Source: Jannaschia sp. M317
GTDB taxonomy: Bacteria; Pseudomonadota; Alphaproteobacteria; Rhodobacterales; Rhodobacteraceae
DNA length: 64,000 nt
Assembly: GCF_025141175.1 (NCBI RefSeq)
Contig: NZ_CP081155.1
Span: 3,253,001-3,317,000, forward strand
Direction of reading: 5' to 3'
A program made the translations under genes and the position numbers. The notes beneath the pieces were generated by a model, which made no database searches, was not told the origin of the DNA, and worked only from the letters and a program-made list of their open reading frames with translations. Below are positions 1-8,684 of this stretch, piece after piece; the stretch's first letter is position 1; the number at the start of each line of letters is the position of its first letter.

Positions 1-107
1 GGGATTATGCCCTGATCGGGCGGGCCGGGGTGACCGCAGACCGCCCGTTCGAGGCGCTGCTCGATGATCTGCGCCGCGCGCTGGCCAAGGTGCATGGCGC
101 GCGCTGA
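1..107 (+). CDS. rnpA: Ribonuclease P protein component, 3' end
   Basis: Only the last 34 codons are in the window, read from base 3 to the TGA at 105-107. They contain DYALIGRAGV and then an LxDLRRALAKVH tail, the usual C-terminus of the RNase P protein, which binds the RNase P RNA and helps process tRNA 5' ends. The yidD gene that follows is the normal neighbour of rnpA, which supports the call. The start and catalytic-RNA-binding part lie outside the window. Confidence 0.85.
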   Translation, partial: DYALIGRAGVTADRPFEALLDDLRRALAKVHGAR

Positions 108-122
108 CCCCACGATTGCGGC

Positions 123-143
123 GAACTTTTCGGCGAAAAGTTC
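123..143. repeat. Intergenic perfect palindrome (AT-rich hairpin family)
   Basis: Nine-base arms GAACTTTTC and GAAAAGTTC flank a GGC loop, 15 bases after the rnpA stop and 45 before yidD. It resembles hairpins at 7660, 42204, 59861, 59886, 62848 and 62871. No T-run follows, so simple termination is not obvious. Confidence 0.7.
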
Positions 144-188
144 AGCCGGAGCCTTTTGCCCCGGCTCTTGTGCGCCCAGGTTCAGACG

Positions 189-410
189 ATGACCCCGCTT
201 GCGCGCCTCTTTTCCTTGCCGGTCCACGCTTACCGCGCGGTGTTCTCGCCGTATGTCGGGCACAACTGCCGCTATCATCCCACCTGCTCTGTCTACGCGC
301 TTGAGGCGTTGCAGAAGCACGGCGGGCTAAAGGGGGGGTGGCTGGCGCTGCGCCGCATCGCCCGATGCCGCCCTTTTGGCGGCTCCGGCATCGACAATGT
401 GCCCGACTAG
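189..410 (+). CDS. yidD: Membrane protein insertion efficiency factor YidD
   Basis: This 73-residue protein has the full YidD pattern: LPVHAYRAVFSPYVG, then HNCRYHPTCSVYALEAL with the two conserved cysteines, then RRIARCRPFGGSG. YidD is a small amphipathic membrane-associated protein that aids insertion of inner-membrane proteins by YidC, encoded about 3.4 kb downstream. The ATG at 189 was chosen because it starts exactly where the family starts; a TTG at 156 would add an unrelated 11-residue extension. It follows rnpA, the common order in proteobacteria. Confidence 0.93.
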   Translation: MTPLARLFSLPVHAYRAVFSPYVGHNCRYHPTCSVYALEALQKHGGLKGGWLALRRIARCRPFGGSGIDNVPD

Positions 411-716
411 ACACGGCCCGCACCCGGCGCGGAACTTTTTGCTTTGCGGATTGGCGAACCCGACGTAAACCCCGCCTCAGGGTGCCACGTCAGCTGAGGG
501 AGGGCGTTCATGTATCGATTGTACGTCCGACGACCGCAGCCCTGTGTCTGCTCTGCCCGCGCGACTGCGCAGGCAAGCTGAACCCGATCGGTCGCGCGCC
601 CGTCGCGTGATCCTTTCCGACATCGACAGCTAGACACCGTGCCCCGCGTGGGGGCCGTCTGCCGTCGTCGTCATTTCCAAACCCGAACCAGAGGCCCCGT
701 CTCACGGGGAAAATCC
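411..716 (+). other. Intergenic stretch with a possible 23-codon leader ORF
   Basis: No established gene is visible in these 306 bases. There is an ATG at 510 with a GGAGG at 499-503; its frame encodes MYRLYVRRPQPCVCSARATA and stops at 581. It is Arg/Cys-rich and could be a leader peptide or chance. A CCCCG...CGGGG hairpin sits just before the next gene at 717. Confidence 0.3.
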
Positions 717-932
717 ATGACCGCATTGCGTCTACCTTCCGCGCCCACGCGCGACATCATCGACACCGCCATCGCCCTGCATGGCCCGGGCCGCGTCCTG
801 CTGGCCGCGCTCCGCGCGATGGTGCGGCCCAAATCCAGGCCGCCTGATGCTGCCCTGCCCGACCATCTGCGGCGCGATCTCGGGCTGCCGCCGATGCCGC
901 CGCCGCTGCCGTCGAGCCGCGCGCTCTATTGA
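717..932 (+). CDS. Small DUF1127-like conserved hypothetical protein
   Basis: A 71-residue protein rich in Arg, Pro and Leu. Residues around 54-62 read [13 protein letters not shown], which resembles the L-D-x-x-L-R-D-I-G-L signature of DUF1127 (YjiS-type) proteins, small basic proteins that in alphaproteobacteria are often linked to RNA and stress regulation. The rest is not a canonical DUF1127, so the match rests on that motif only. The ATG at 717 follows GGGGAAAATCC, a usable ribosome-binding site. It lies 77 bases upstream of ttcA on the same strand. Function unknown. Confidence 0.55.
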   Translation: MTALRLPSAPTRDIIDTAIALHGPGRVLLAALRAMVRPKSRPPDAALPDHLRRDLGLPPMPPPLPSSRALY

Positions 933-1009
933 CGGCACGCAGGCCCGTCGCCCGGTGGAAGCCGGGCGGCGGATCGGCTAGGGGAAGGCAATCCAGACCC
1001 GAGGTTGCC

Positions 1010-1909
1010 ATGCCCGACACCCTGCTGCCCAACGACGGCACCGACGACATCCACGCGCTGTTCCACGGCGCGCCCAAGACGACCGAGTTCCGCAAGCTGC
1101 GCAAGCGCATCATCCGCGAAACCCGCGAGGCGATCGACCGCTACGCCATGGTCGACCGAACCGGACCGCGTCAGAAATGGCTGGTCTGCCTGTCGGGCGG
1201 CAAGGACAGCTACACCCTGCTGGCGGCCCTGACGGAGCTGCAGTGGCGCGGGTTGCTGCCAGTCGACATCCTGGCCTGCAACCTGGATCAGGGGCAGCCG
1301 AATTTTCCGGCCACCGTCCTGCCGGCGTTTCTGGAACGGATGGGCGTGCCGCATCGCATCGAATACCGCGACACCTATTCCATCGTGAAGGACAAGGTGC
1401 CCGCCGGGCGCACGTATTGCGCGCTGTGCTCGCGCCTGCGCCGCGCCAACCTTTATCGCATCGCCCGCGAGGAAGGATGTTCCGCCGTGGTGCTGGGTCA
1501 TCACCGCGACGACATCCTGGAGACGTTTTTCCTGAACCTTTTCCACGGTGGCAAGGTGGCGACGATGCCGCCGAAACTCCTGAACGACGAAGGCGACATG
1601 CTGGTGCTGCGCCCGCTGGCCCACGTGGCCGAGGCGGATTGTGACCGGTTTGCGCGGGCGATGGATTACCCGATCATCCCCTGCGATCTGTGTGGCAGCC
1701 AGGACGGGCTGCAACGGCAGGCCATCAAGGCCATGCTGGACAGCTGGGAGGCCAAGGTGCCGGGGCGCAGGGGCAAGATGTTCTCGGCGCTGTGCCAGGT
1801 GCGGCCGTCGCATATGCCGGACCCGGATCTGTTCGATTTTGCCGCGCTGATCCCCCGGACAGGGGGAACAGACAGGGACAATTCGACAGATATTCCCTTG
1901 CTGCGTTAA
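1010..1909 (+). CDS. ttcA: tRNA 2-thiocytidine(32) synthetase TtcA
   Basis: This 299-residue enzyme adds sulfur to cytidine 32 of certain tRNAs. The PP-loop ATP pyrophosphatase motif SGGKDS is at residues 62-67. Two CxxC pairs, CALC (about 137-140) and CDLC (about 225-228), match the iron-sulfur cluster ligands of TtcA. GHHRDD near residue 163 is another family signature. The ATG at 1010 gives the usual N-terminus; the open frame extends upstream to 929 but only over the end of the preceding small gene. It acts in the cytoplasm. Confidence 0.93.
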   Translation: MPDTLLPNDGTDDIHALFHGAPKTTEFRKLRKRIIRETREAIDRYAMVDRTGPRQKWLVCLSGGKDSYTLLAALTELQWRGLLPVDILACNLDQGQPNFPATVLPAFLERMGVPHRIEYRDTYSIVKDKVPAGRTYCALCSRLRRANLYRIAREEGCSAVVLGHHRDDILETFFLNLFHGGKVATMPPKLLNDEGDMLVLRPLAHVAEADCDRFARAMDYPIIPCDLCGSQDGLQRQAIKAMLDSWEAKVPGRRGKMFSALCQVRPSHMPDPDLFDFAALIPRTGGTDRDNSTDIPLLR

Positions 1910-1964
1910 GGAACCGGTCATGGCCAAGGGGTAGCCGTCACAGGGCGTTTTCCCCGGAGGTTCC

Positions 1965-3518
1965 ATGCCTGCAGCCCCCACACCCGCCACGCCCGCCCCC
2001 GTCTGGCGCGACCGCCTGCGCCGCCTGCGACGGCGCGTCGACTGGATGATGCTTTTCCCGGCGGCGGCGGCCATCGCCTGGGGGTTCGGCGAATCGGCTG
2101 TGGCCATGGTGTTGGTCGTCGTGCTTCCGGTGTGCATGGCGCTGCAGGCGGGCCGCCGCGGTTTGGTCGAGGCGCCGATCCGAACGGCTGACAGGCACCC
2201 CATCCAACGGACCGCCGTTCAGAACTTCGTCGACGAAGTGCTGGAGGATTGCGCCACGCGCGACCGCACCACGGCCGTTCTGCTGATCCAGATTGACGAT
2301 CTGCATGTGGCCAACGGCGAATGGGGCACCGAACTGTCTGAAACCGTGATGGACCGCGTGGTTCAGCGGATCTCGGCCACCATGCGGGGCCAGGATGCGG
2401 TGTTCCGGTCCAGCGACGACTGCCTGACGCTGGTGCTGAACCCCACCCGCCGCGCCGATCTTGAGGTGGTGATGAATATCGTCGACCGGGTCCAGGCCGC
2501 CGTGGCGGAGCCGATCTCGATCAGGGGACGGTCGATCCGGGTGCGGTCCTGTATTGGCCTGTGCTCCGAGGCGATGGCCCCGGCGCGGACGGGGGCTGCC
2601 TTGCTGGCGGCGGCGGATTGCGCGCTGCGGATCGCGTCGCGCCAGGGTGGCGATACGGTGCGGGCCTTTACAGCCGATTTGCAGACCCAGGTCGAAACGG
2701 ATCACAAACTGTCCACGCGCATCGACGCGGCGTTGGAGTCCGGGGAAATCCGGGCCTGGTTCCAGCCACAGATCCAGACCACGACAGACCGCATCGCAGG
2801 GTTCGAGGCCTTGGCGCGCTGGCACCATCCGGATCTGGGCGTGCTGACACCGGGGCAGTTCCTGGGGGCCATCGCCTCGGCGGGGCGCATGGCCGAGCTT
2901 GGCAACGTCATGCTGCGCGCCGCGCTGGAGGCCTTGGTGGAATGGGACCGGATCGGTCTGGACGTGCCCCACGTGGGGGTCAATGTGTCGCTTGAGGAAC
3001 TGAGCGACCCCCGCCTGGCGGAGCGGTTGACCTGGCAGGTGGATCGCTACGGCCTGTCGCCCGCGCGGGTCGCCGTGGAGATCCTGGAAACCGTTACGTT
3101 GCGCGAAAACGACGAAACCATCGTGCGCAACATCACCGCCCTTCGCGAGGCCGGGTTTCAGCTGGACCTGGATGATTTCGGCACGGGTGCCGCCTCGATC
3201 AGCCATATCGCGCGGTTCGGTGTGCACCGCATCAAGCTGGACCGCAGCTTTATCCACAATATCGACGGCGACGCGGATCAACGGCGCGTGGTCGGGGCGA
3301 TTCTGCGCCTGGCGGAAAATCTGGGCATCGACACCCTGGCCGAAGGCGTGGAGCGTGCGGAGGAGCGGGACTGCCTGATCCGCCTTGGATGCCCGCATCT
3401 GCAAGGGTTCGGCATCGCCCGCCCCATGCCTTTCGACGATGCGACCACCTGGGCGCGGGCGCAAGCCGGCGGCAAGATCGCCGCCCTGCATCACATGCGC
3501 CCCCACGGGACCGCGTGA
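1965..3518 (+). CDS. Membrane-anchored EAL phosphodiesterase with degenerate GGDEF
   Basis: A 517-residue protein with two hydrophobic segments (about 28-60), a GGDEF-like domain (about 85-235) and an EAL domain (about 245-500). In the first, the GG[DE]EF loop is replaced by RSSDDC near residue 138, so it should not make cyclic di-GMP. The EAL domain keeps E-A-L at 281-283, NVS near 340, EILE near 371, DDFGTG at 393-398, the Lys at 414 and LAEGVE near 438, so hydrolysis of cyclic di-GMP is likely. The final motif reads LQGFGIARPMP, near the standard QGY/F form. The start follows a CCGGAGG site. It stands between ttcA and yidC, with 256 apparently empty bases before yidC. Confidence 0.88.
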   Translation: MPAAPTPATPAPVWRDRLRRLRRRVDWMMLFPAAAAIAWGFGESAVAMVLVVVLPVCMALQAGRRGLVEAPIRTADRHPIQRTAVQNFVDEVLEDCATRDRTTAVLLIQIDDLHVANGEWGTELSETVMDRVVQRISATMRGQDAVFRSSDDCLTLVLNPTRRADLEVVMNIVDRVQAAVAEPISIRGRSIRVRSCIGLCSEAMAPARTGAALLAAADCALRIASRQGGDTVRAFTADLQTQVETDHKLSTRIDAALESGEIRAWFQPQIQTTTDRIAGFEALARWHHPDLGVLTPGQFLGAIASAGRMAELGNVMLRAALEALVEWDRIGLDVPHVGVNVSLEELSDPRLAERLTWQVDRYGLSPARVAVEILETVTLRENDETIVRNITALREAGFQLDLDDFGTGAASISHIARFGVHRIKLDRSFIHNIDGDADQRRVVGAILRLAENLGIDTLAEGVERAEERDCLIRLGCPHLQGFGIARPMPFDDATTWARAQAGGKIAALHHMRPHGTA

Positions 3519-3774
3519 CGGTGCCTGTGCGCCTGAGGGAACCCGCCGGATTTCACGCCTCCCGCAGTCGGGGTCCATCCGGCCGCGGCGGAAGGGGCGG
3601 CCCCCCGAAGGCAAACATATCGAGGGGTCCGCGCCGGCCTGAACGCGGTCAAATCCCGTGATTTCGGGGGCGTGCCGAAGGTTTGTCTGCGGCCTCTGCG
3701 TCTCTTTCGGGTTGACCTTCGGGCGCATGGTCTGTTGAACGGCGCGCAACTCCCGACATGCCCGGACAGGTCCC

Positions 3775-5628
3775 ATGGACGATCAGAACAAGAACCTCAT
3801 TCTCGCGACCGTGCTCTCTGCGGTGGTCATCCTGGTGTGGTTCTTCCTGTTCCCACCAGAACAGCAAGCGCCCACGGTAGCCGAGGTGCCCACCGCCGAT
3901 GGCATCGTCGACCCGGCCACGGGCGCGATCACGCCCCCCGTCGCCCCCGGTGACGCAGGCGTCGTACCTGCCCCGGCGGAAGCCCGCGAAGCCGCGCTGA
4001 CCACTGCCGCCCGGGTCGAGATCGATACACCCCGTCTGACCGGCTCGGTGTCATTGGCAGGCGGGCGCATCGACGACCTGTCGCTGAAGGACTACCGCGA
4101 AACTTTGGACGATGATTCGCCAATCGTGACCCTGCTGAGCCCGGCTGGCGCCCCGAACGCCTATTACGCTTTGCACGGCTGGGTTCCCGGCGGCACGCTG
4201 GCCAGCGATGCGGTCCCCGGTGCCACGACCGTCTGGTCGGCCCCTGCCGATGCGGTCCTGACCCCCGAGACGCCTTTGGAGCTGACCTGGGACAATGGTG
4301 CGGGCCTGACGTTCCGCAAGGTGATCTCGATCGACGCGAACTACATGTTCACGGTGGCCCAGTCGGTGGACAACACCACGGGCGAAGCCGTGCGCCTGGC
4401 CCCCTATGGCCTGATCGCCCGACAGGGTGAGCCGGAGACGGTCAACTTCTTCATCTTGCACGAGGGTGTCGTTGCCCGGTCGGACGGCGAATTGTTGGAG
4501 ATCGACTATGACGACATGGTCGACCTGGATCCGGTCGCGGCCGAAGGCGGGCGCGTGCAGATCACCGAAGTGGCCGAAGACGGCTGGATCGGCTTCACCG
4601 ACAAGTACTGGATGGCGGCCCTGATCCCCAGCGCGGGCGTGCCGTTCAGCGAGGTCGTCAAGTACGTCGACCGCGCCGACCGTTACCAGACCGAAACGCG
4701 CCTGCCCTATCGCACGGTCGAAGCCGGCCAGACCCATGTTTCCGAAAGCCGTCTGTTTGCCGGTGCAAAGGAATGGGAACAGCTGCGCGCCTATCAGAAC
4801 GACGAAGGCATCGCCGGTTTCGTCGACAGCATCGACTGGGGTTGGTTCTATTTCCTGACCAAGCCGATCTTTGCCGCCCTGCACTGGCTGAACGCTCAGA
4901 TCGGCAACATGGGCATCGCGATCATCGTGCTGACCCTTGGCATCAAGGCGATCCTGCTGCCGCTGGCCTATAAATCCTACGTGTCGATGGCACGGATGAA
5001 AGAGCTGCAGCCCGAGATGGAGAAGCTCAAGGAGAAGGCGGGCGAAGACCGTCAGAAGCTTCAGCAGGGGATGATGGAGCTTTACAAGAAGAACAAGGTG
5101 AACCCTGCCGCCGGGTGTCTGCCGATCCTTCTGCAGATCCCGATCTTCTTCAGTCTCTACAAGGTGATCTTCGTTACGCTGGAGTTGCGCCACGCGCCCT
5201 TCTTTGGGCCGTTCCAGGACCTGAGCGCGCCGGACCCGACCTCGATCTTCAACCTGTTCGGGGCCTTCCCCTGGCCCGCCCCCGAGGCCGGGACGATCCT
5301 GGCGCTGGTCTTCATCGGGATCCTGCCGATCCTGCTGGGCGTGTCGATGTGGTTGCAGCAGAAACTGAACCCGGCCCCCACCGACCCGACGCAGGCAATG
5401 ATCTTTGCCTGGTTGCCCTGGGTGTTCATGTTCATGCTGGGCGGCTTTGCCTCGGGCCTGGTGGTCTACTGGATCGCGAACAACACGATCACGTTCATCC
5501 AGCAGTATTCCATCATGCGGTCGCACGGGTCGAAGCCGGACCTGTTCGGCAACATCAAAGGCGGCTTCAAGAAAAAGCCCGCCGCCGCCAACGATACCAA
5601 GGCCCCCAAGTCCGGTCCGAAGAAGTGA
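3775..5628 (+). CDS. yidC: Membrane protein insertase YidC
   Basis: A 617-residue inner-membrane insertase. The N-terminal segment (residues about 6-23) is a membrane anchor, followed by a large periplasmic domain to about 350, then the conserved Oxa1/Alb3-like core. In the core, MGIAIIVLTLGIKAILLPL is transmembrane segment 2, a charged coiled cytoplasmic hairpin follows (KELQPEMEKLKEKAGEDRQK), then NPAAGCLPILLQIPIFFSLYKV. The Lys-rich tail is typical for ribosome contact. It overlaps the MOSC gene by four bases, suggesting coupled translation. With YidD it forms the membrane-insertion module of this region. Confidence 0.96.
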   Translation: MDDQNKNLILATVLSAVVILVWFFLFPPEQQAPTVAEVPTADGIVDPATGAITPPVAPGDAGVVPAPAEAREAALTTAARVEIDTPRLTGSVSLAGGRIDDLSLKDYRETLDDDSPIVTLLSPAGAPNAYYALHGWVPGGTLASDAVPGATTVWSAPADAVLTPETPLELTWDNGAGLTFRKVISIDANYMFTVAQSVDNTTGEAVRLAPYGLIARQGEPETVNFFILHEGVVARSDGELLEIDYDDMVDLDPVAAEGGRVQITEVAEDGWIGFTDKYWMAALIPSAGVPFSEVVKYVDRADRYQTETRLPYRTVEAGQTHVSESRLFAGAKEWEQLRAYQNDEGIAGFVDSIDWGWFYFLTKPIFAALHWLNAQIGNMGIAIIVLTLGIKAILLPLAYKSYVSMARMKELQPEMEKLKEKAGEDRQKLQQGMMELYKKNKVNPAAGCLPILLQIPIFFSLYKVIFVTLELRHAPFFGPFQDLSAPDPTSIFNLFGAFPWPAPEAGTILALVFIGILPILLGVSMWLQQKLNPAPTDPTQAMIFAWLPWVFMFMLGGFASGLVVYWIANNTITFIQQYSIMRSHGSKPDLFGNIKGGFKKKPAAANDTKAPKSGPKK

Positions 5629-6353
5629 AGCTCGCCTCGATCTGGCGGCATCCGGTCAAGGCCATCGGCCGGGAGGAGATGGCCTCTGCCCGGCTGGAAG
5701 TGGGCCGCACCCTGCCGTTGGATCGTCGCTGGGCGGTGACCCACGAAAACACCCGCGACTCCGGGCCCGGCTGGGCCCGGAAAGCCAACTTTCTGCGCGG
5801 CGTATCGGGCCCTTCGCTGATGGCCGTGACAGCAGAGACGTCGGGCGATGCGATCATCCTGCGCCACCCGGACCGCCCGGACCTGACCATCGATCCCGAC
5901 CGGGATGGCGATCGACTGGTCGACTGGCTGGCCCCGATCTGGCGCGACGACCTGCCGCGACCGACCGGCCTGGTGCGGTGCGACACCGGGTTCACCGATG
6001 TGCCCGATCCCTGGATCTCGATCCACAACCACGCCTCGCACCGGGCGGTCGAGGGTCGGCTGGGTCGCCCTCTGTCGATCCATCGCTGGCGTGGGAACCT
6101 GTGGCTTGACGACATGGATCTTTGGCACGAGTTCGAGCTTTTGGATCGGGACATTCAGATCGGTGAAGCCGTCCTGCGGGTTCGGCAACGCATCACCCGA
6201 TGCCGCGCGACCGAAGCCAACCCGGACACCGGCGAACGGGACGCAGATACACTCGGCACCCTGCGCAGTTGGGACCATCAGGACTTCGGCATCTACGCCG
6301 AAGTCATTCGCAGCGGCACCATCGCCCCAGGCGCGCCGGTCCAGATCCTGTGA
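5625..6353 (+). CDS. MOSC domain protein
   Basis: A 242-residue protein. The N-terminal beta-barrel part begins [13 protein letters not shown], and the MOSC core holds FRGN-like [10 protein letters not shown] and the [15 protein letters not shown] segment typical of the family, whose members handle molybdenum cofactor or sulfur transfer. The motif Cys sits in RCRATE. The start is GTG at 5625, overlapping the yidC stop as GTGA, so it is probably translated by coupling to yidC. Its substrate cannot be told from sequence. The yidC-MOSC-engB-argB arrangement is common in this bacterial group. Confidence 0.87.
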   Translation: MKLASIWRHPVKAIGREEMASARLEVGRTLPLDRRWAVTHENTRDSGPGWARKANFLRGVSGPSLMAVTAETSGDAIILRHPDRPDLTIDPDRDGDRLVDWLAPIWRDDLPRPTGLVRCDTGFTDVPDPWISIHNHASHRAVEGRLGRPLSIHRWRGNLWLDDMDLWHEFELLDRDIQIGEAVLRVRQRITRCRATEANPDTGERDADTLGTLRSWDHQDFGIYAEVIRSGTIAPGAPVQIL

Positions 6354-6994
6354 CCGGCCCCGATCCCGATACCCTGACGCCCATGGCTCCGGCCTATGGC
6401 GGGACCATCTTTCTGCGCCCATTGGCCAAGGGCCGCGACAACGTGACGGTCGGGCCCTACGCCTATTACGACGACCAGGATGAGACGCGCGATTTCTTCG
6501 ATCGCAATGTGCTGCACCACTACGACTTTGTAGGCGACCATCTGACCATCGGTGCCTTTTGCGCAATCGCCCATGGCGCGCGGATCGTGATGAATGGTGG
6601 CACGCATGCAATGGACGGATTTTCGACCTTTCCGTTCAACATTTTCGGTCACGGATGGGACGCGGGGTTCGACCCCGCCAGTTGGGAGGCCGGGCGCAAG
6701 GGCGACACGGTGATCGGCCCCGATGTCTGGATTGGCAACGGCGCGACCATCATGCCCGGCGTGACCATCGGGGCAGGTGCCATCGTGGCCGCCGCGTCGG
6801 TGGTGACGCGCGACGTGCCCGCCTATGCCGTCGTGGCGGGCAATCCTGCCCGCACCGTGCGCCGCCGTTTCGACGACGCCATTGTCGCCCGCCTGTTGGC
6901 CATCGCCTGGTGGGACTGGGATGTGGCCCGGATTGCGCGTAACCTGAATGCCATTCGCGGGGCCGACCTGGCCGCGCTGGAGTCTGCCAAATGA
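6350..6994 (+). CDS. CatB/Vat-type hexapeptide O-acetyltransferase
   Basis: A 214-residue left-handed beta-helix protein of the xenobiotic/chloramphenicol-type acetyltransferase group. Evidence is the GPYAYYDD start, the [20 protein letters not shown] hexapeptide stretch, the active-site-type His in [19 protein letters not shown], and the repeats [20 protein letters not shown]. These enzymes move acetyl from acetyl-CoA to a hydroxyl of a small molecule; the substrate here is unknown, and family members are often called resistance genes without proof. The GTG at 6350 overlaps the MOSC stop (GTGA); an ATG at 6383 is an alternative. The 3' end overlaps engB by four bases. Confidence 0.87.
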   Translation: MTGPDPDTLTPMAPAYGGTIFLRPLAKGRDNVTVGPYAYYDDQDETRDFFDRNVLHHYDFVGDHLTIGAFCAIAHGARIVMNGGTHAMDGFSTFPFNIFGHGWDAGFDPASWEAGRKGDTVIGPDVWIGNGATIMPGVTIGAGAIVAAASVVTRDVPAYAVVAGNPARTVRRRFDDAIVARLLAIAWWDWDVARIARNLNAIRGADLAALESAK

Positions 6995-7644
6995 CCGCCC
7001 TGCCCTTTCCCGTCGTCGATGCCCCGGATCCCGAAGCGGAGGAGCGCGGCCGCAAGCTGTTCGCGTCTGGCGGAGAGTTCCTGAAGGGCGTGGTTGCCAT
7101 GTCCGGCATGCCCCCCGCAGACCGGATCGAGGTCTGCTTTGCCGGTCGGTCCAACGTGGGCAAATCGTCTCTGATCAACGCATTGACCGGGCGCCGTTCA
7201 TTGGCCCGCGCGTCGAACACGCCGGGCCGCACCCAGGAAATCAACTTCTTCACGCTGGAAAACAGCCATTATCTGGTCGACCTGCCCGGCTATGGCTTTG
7301 CCAAGGCACCGGTGGCAACGGTCGCGAAGTGGCAGGCCCTGCTGAAAAGCTATCTTGCGGGGCGACAGACGCTGCGCCGCGCCTTCGTCCTGATCGACGC
7401 TCGCCATGGGGTCAAAGCCGTGGACGAGGAAATCATGTCCCTGCTCGACGCCTCGGCGGTGACGTTTCAGACGGTTCTCACGAAGGCCGACAAGGTGAAA
7501 GACGCGGAACGGGAGCAGGCGCTGGACCAGACGCGGCGTGCGCTGGCCCGCCATCCGGCGGCCTTTCCCGAACTGATCGTTACATCCTCCGAAAAGGGCT
7601 GGGGCATCCCGACCCTTCGATCCGTCATCGCCGAAATTTCTTGA
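6991..7644 (+). CDS. engB: Ribosome-biogenesis GTPase EngB (YsxC/YihA)
   Basis: A 217-residue GTPase needed for late assembly of the large ribosomal subunit. Visible motifs are G1 GRSNVGKSS (52-59 region), the switch NTPGRTQ (about 76-82), G3 DLPGYGFAK (97-105) and G4 TKADK (164-168), in the order and spacing of the family. The ATG at 6991 overlaps the previous stop (ATGA), so it belongs to the yidC-MOSC-acetyltransferase-engB run. A hairpin-rich 53-base spacer separates it from argB. Confidence 0.96.
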   Translation: MTALPFPVVDAPDPEAEERGRKLFASGGEFLKGVVAMSGMPPADRIEVCFAGRSNVGKSSLINALTGRRSLARASNTPGRTQEINFFTLENSHYLVDLPGYGFAKAPVATVAKWQALLKSYLAGRQTLRRAFVLIDARHGVKAVDEEIMSLLDASAVTFQTVLTKADKVKDAEREQALDQTRRALARHPAAFPELIVTSSEKGWGIPTLRSVIAEIS

Positions 7645-7680
7645 ACAAAGAAAATTTCCAAACTCTTGTGCCAAGAGTTT
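7634..7680. repeat. Two adjacent inverted repeats in the engB-argB spacer
   Basis: The second is perfect: arms AAACTCTTG (7660-7668) and CAAGAGTTT (7672-7680) around TGC. The first is imperfect, AAATTTCTT against AAGAAAATTT, and spans the engB stop codon. The perfect one ends 17 bases before the argB start, close to its GGAG site, and belongs to the AT-rich palindrome family. Confidence 0.65.
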
Positions 7681-7697
7681 TCGCCCCGGAGCCGCAG

Positions 7698-8567
7698 ATG
7701 AAACCCCAGGACGCCATGACCAACCGCGACAACGCCGCCATTGCCCGCACCCTGAACGAGGCGCTGCCCTATCTGACCCGTTACGATGATGCGATCGTCG
7801 TCATCAAACTGGGCGGGCACGCCATGGGATCGGACGAGGGCATGGCCAGCTTCGCCCGCGATGTCGTGCTGATGCGGACCGTGGGGATCAACCCGGTCAT
7901 CGTCCACGGCGGTGGACCGATGATCAACGCCATGCTGGACCGGCTGGGCGTGACGTCGGAATTCGTGCGCGGCAAACGCGTGACCGATGCCGAAACCCTT
8001 CGGGTCGTCGAAATGGTCCTGGGGGGCGAGATCAACAAACGCATCGTTCAGGCCATCAACACCGCAGGCGGCCGCGCGGTGGGTCTGACGGGCAAGGATG
8101 CCGACATGATCACCTGCGTGCAGGACGATCCGGATCTGGGCTTCGTCGGAACCCCGTCCGAGGTCGATCCCCGCCTGCTGCACTCGTTGTTCCGCGACGA
8201 GATGATCCCCGTCATCGCCCCCATCGGGACCGGTGAAAATGACGAAACATTCAACATCAACGGAGACACGGCCGCAGGTGCCATCGCGGGCGCGCTCAAG
8301 GCGGACCGCCTGCTGCTGCTGACGGATGTGACCGGGGTCAAGGACGCCACGGGCGAAGTCGTGACACAACTCAGCGCGTCGCAGGTGCGCGACCTGACCG
8401 CCGACGGCACGATCGCGGGTGGGATGATTCCCAAGACACAGACCGCGCTGGATGCGTTGGCCGCAGGCGTCCGCGCGGTTGTGATCCTGGATGGTCGCGT
8501 CCCGAACGCGGCCCTGCTGGAGCTGTTCACCAGCCACGGCGCCGGCAGCCTCATCCGATCCGAATGA
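7698..8567 (+). CDS. argB: Acetylglutamate kinase
   Basis: A 289-residue kinase that phosphorylates N-acetyl-L-glutamate, the second step of arginine synthesis. The amino-acid-kinase motifs KLGGHAMG (37-44) and [11 protein letters not shown] (70-80) are present, as is the nucleotide-side segment near [14 protein letters not shown]. The ATG at 7698 has GGAG seven bases upstream; an ATG at 7716 is a weaker alternative. It is on the same strand as engB but the hairpins between them may uncouple expression. Confidence 0.95.
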   Translation: MKPQDAMTNRDNAAIARTLNEALPYLTRYDDAIVVIKLGGHAMGSDEGMASFARDVVLMRTVGINPVIVHGGGPMINAMLDRLGVTSEFVRGKRVTDAETLRVVEMVLGGEINKRIVQAINTAGGRAVGLTGKDADMITCVQDDPDLGFVGTPSEVDPRLLHSLFRDEMIPVIAPIGTGENDETFNINGDTAAGAIAGALKADRLLLLTDVTGVKDATGEVVTQLSASQVRDLTADGTIAGGMIPKTQTALDALAAGVRAVVILDGRVPNAALLELFTSHGAGSLIRSE

Positions 8568-8607
8568 CCCGCCATTCAGGTTAACGCGCGGTCGGCAACG
8601 CGCCCCT

Positions 8608-8651
8608 GTTTCTTCTCGGCGAAAATACTCCACGGGGGTCCGGGGGTGTGA
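8608..8651 (+). repeat. Dispersed G-rich intergenic element, copy 1
   Basis: Pattern: TTTCTTCTCGGCGAAAATAC followed by CTCC and two G-runs (GGGGG-TCC-GGGGG). It lies between the convergent argB and DUF3422 genes. Similar elements occur at 20170 and 42107, each with TTCTCTGG/TTCTCGG, then AAATA, then G-runs. Confidence 0.6.
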
Positions 8652-8684
8652 AACCCTCGGCGCTCTCCGATGAAGGGTCGGTCG

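Noticed and set aside
1938..3776. A 612-codon minus-strand frame opposite the EAL gene
   Set aside because: No ribosome-binding site or family match; the plus-strand EAL domain is unmistakable.
6350..6994. Calling the hexapeptide acetyltransferase a chloramphenicol or streptogramin resistance gene
   Set aside because: The fold fits, but the context is a housekeeping operon and family members have many substrates.
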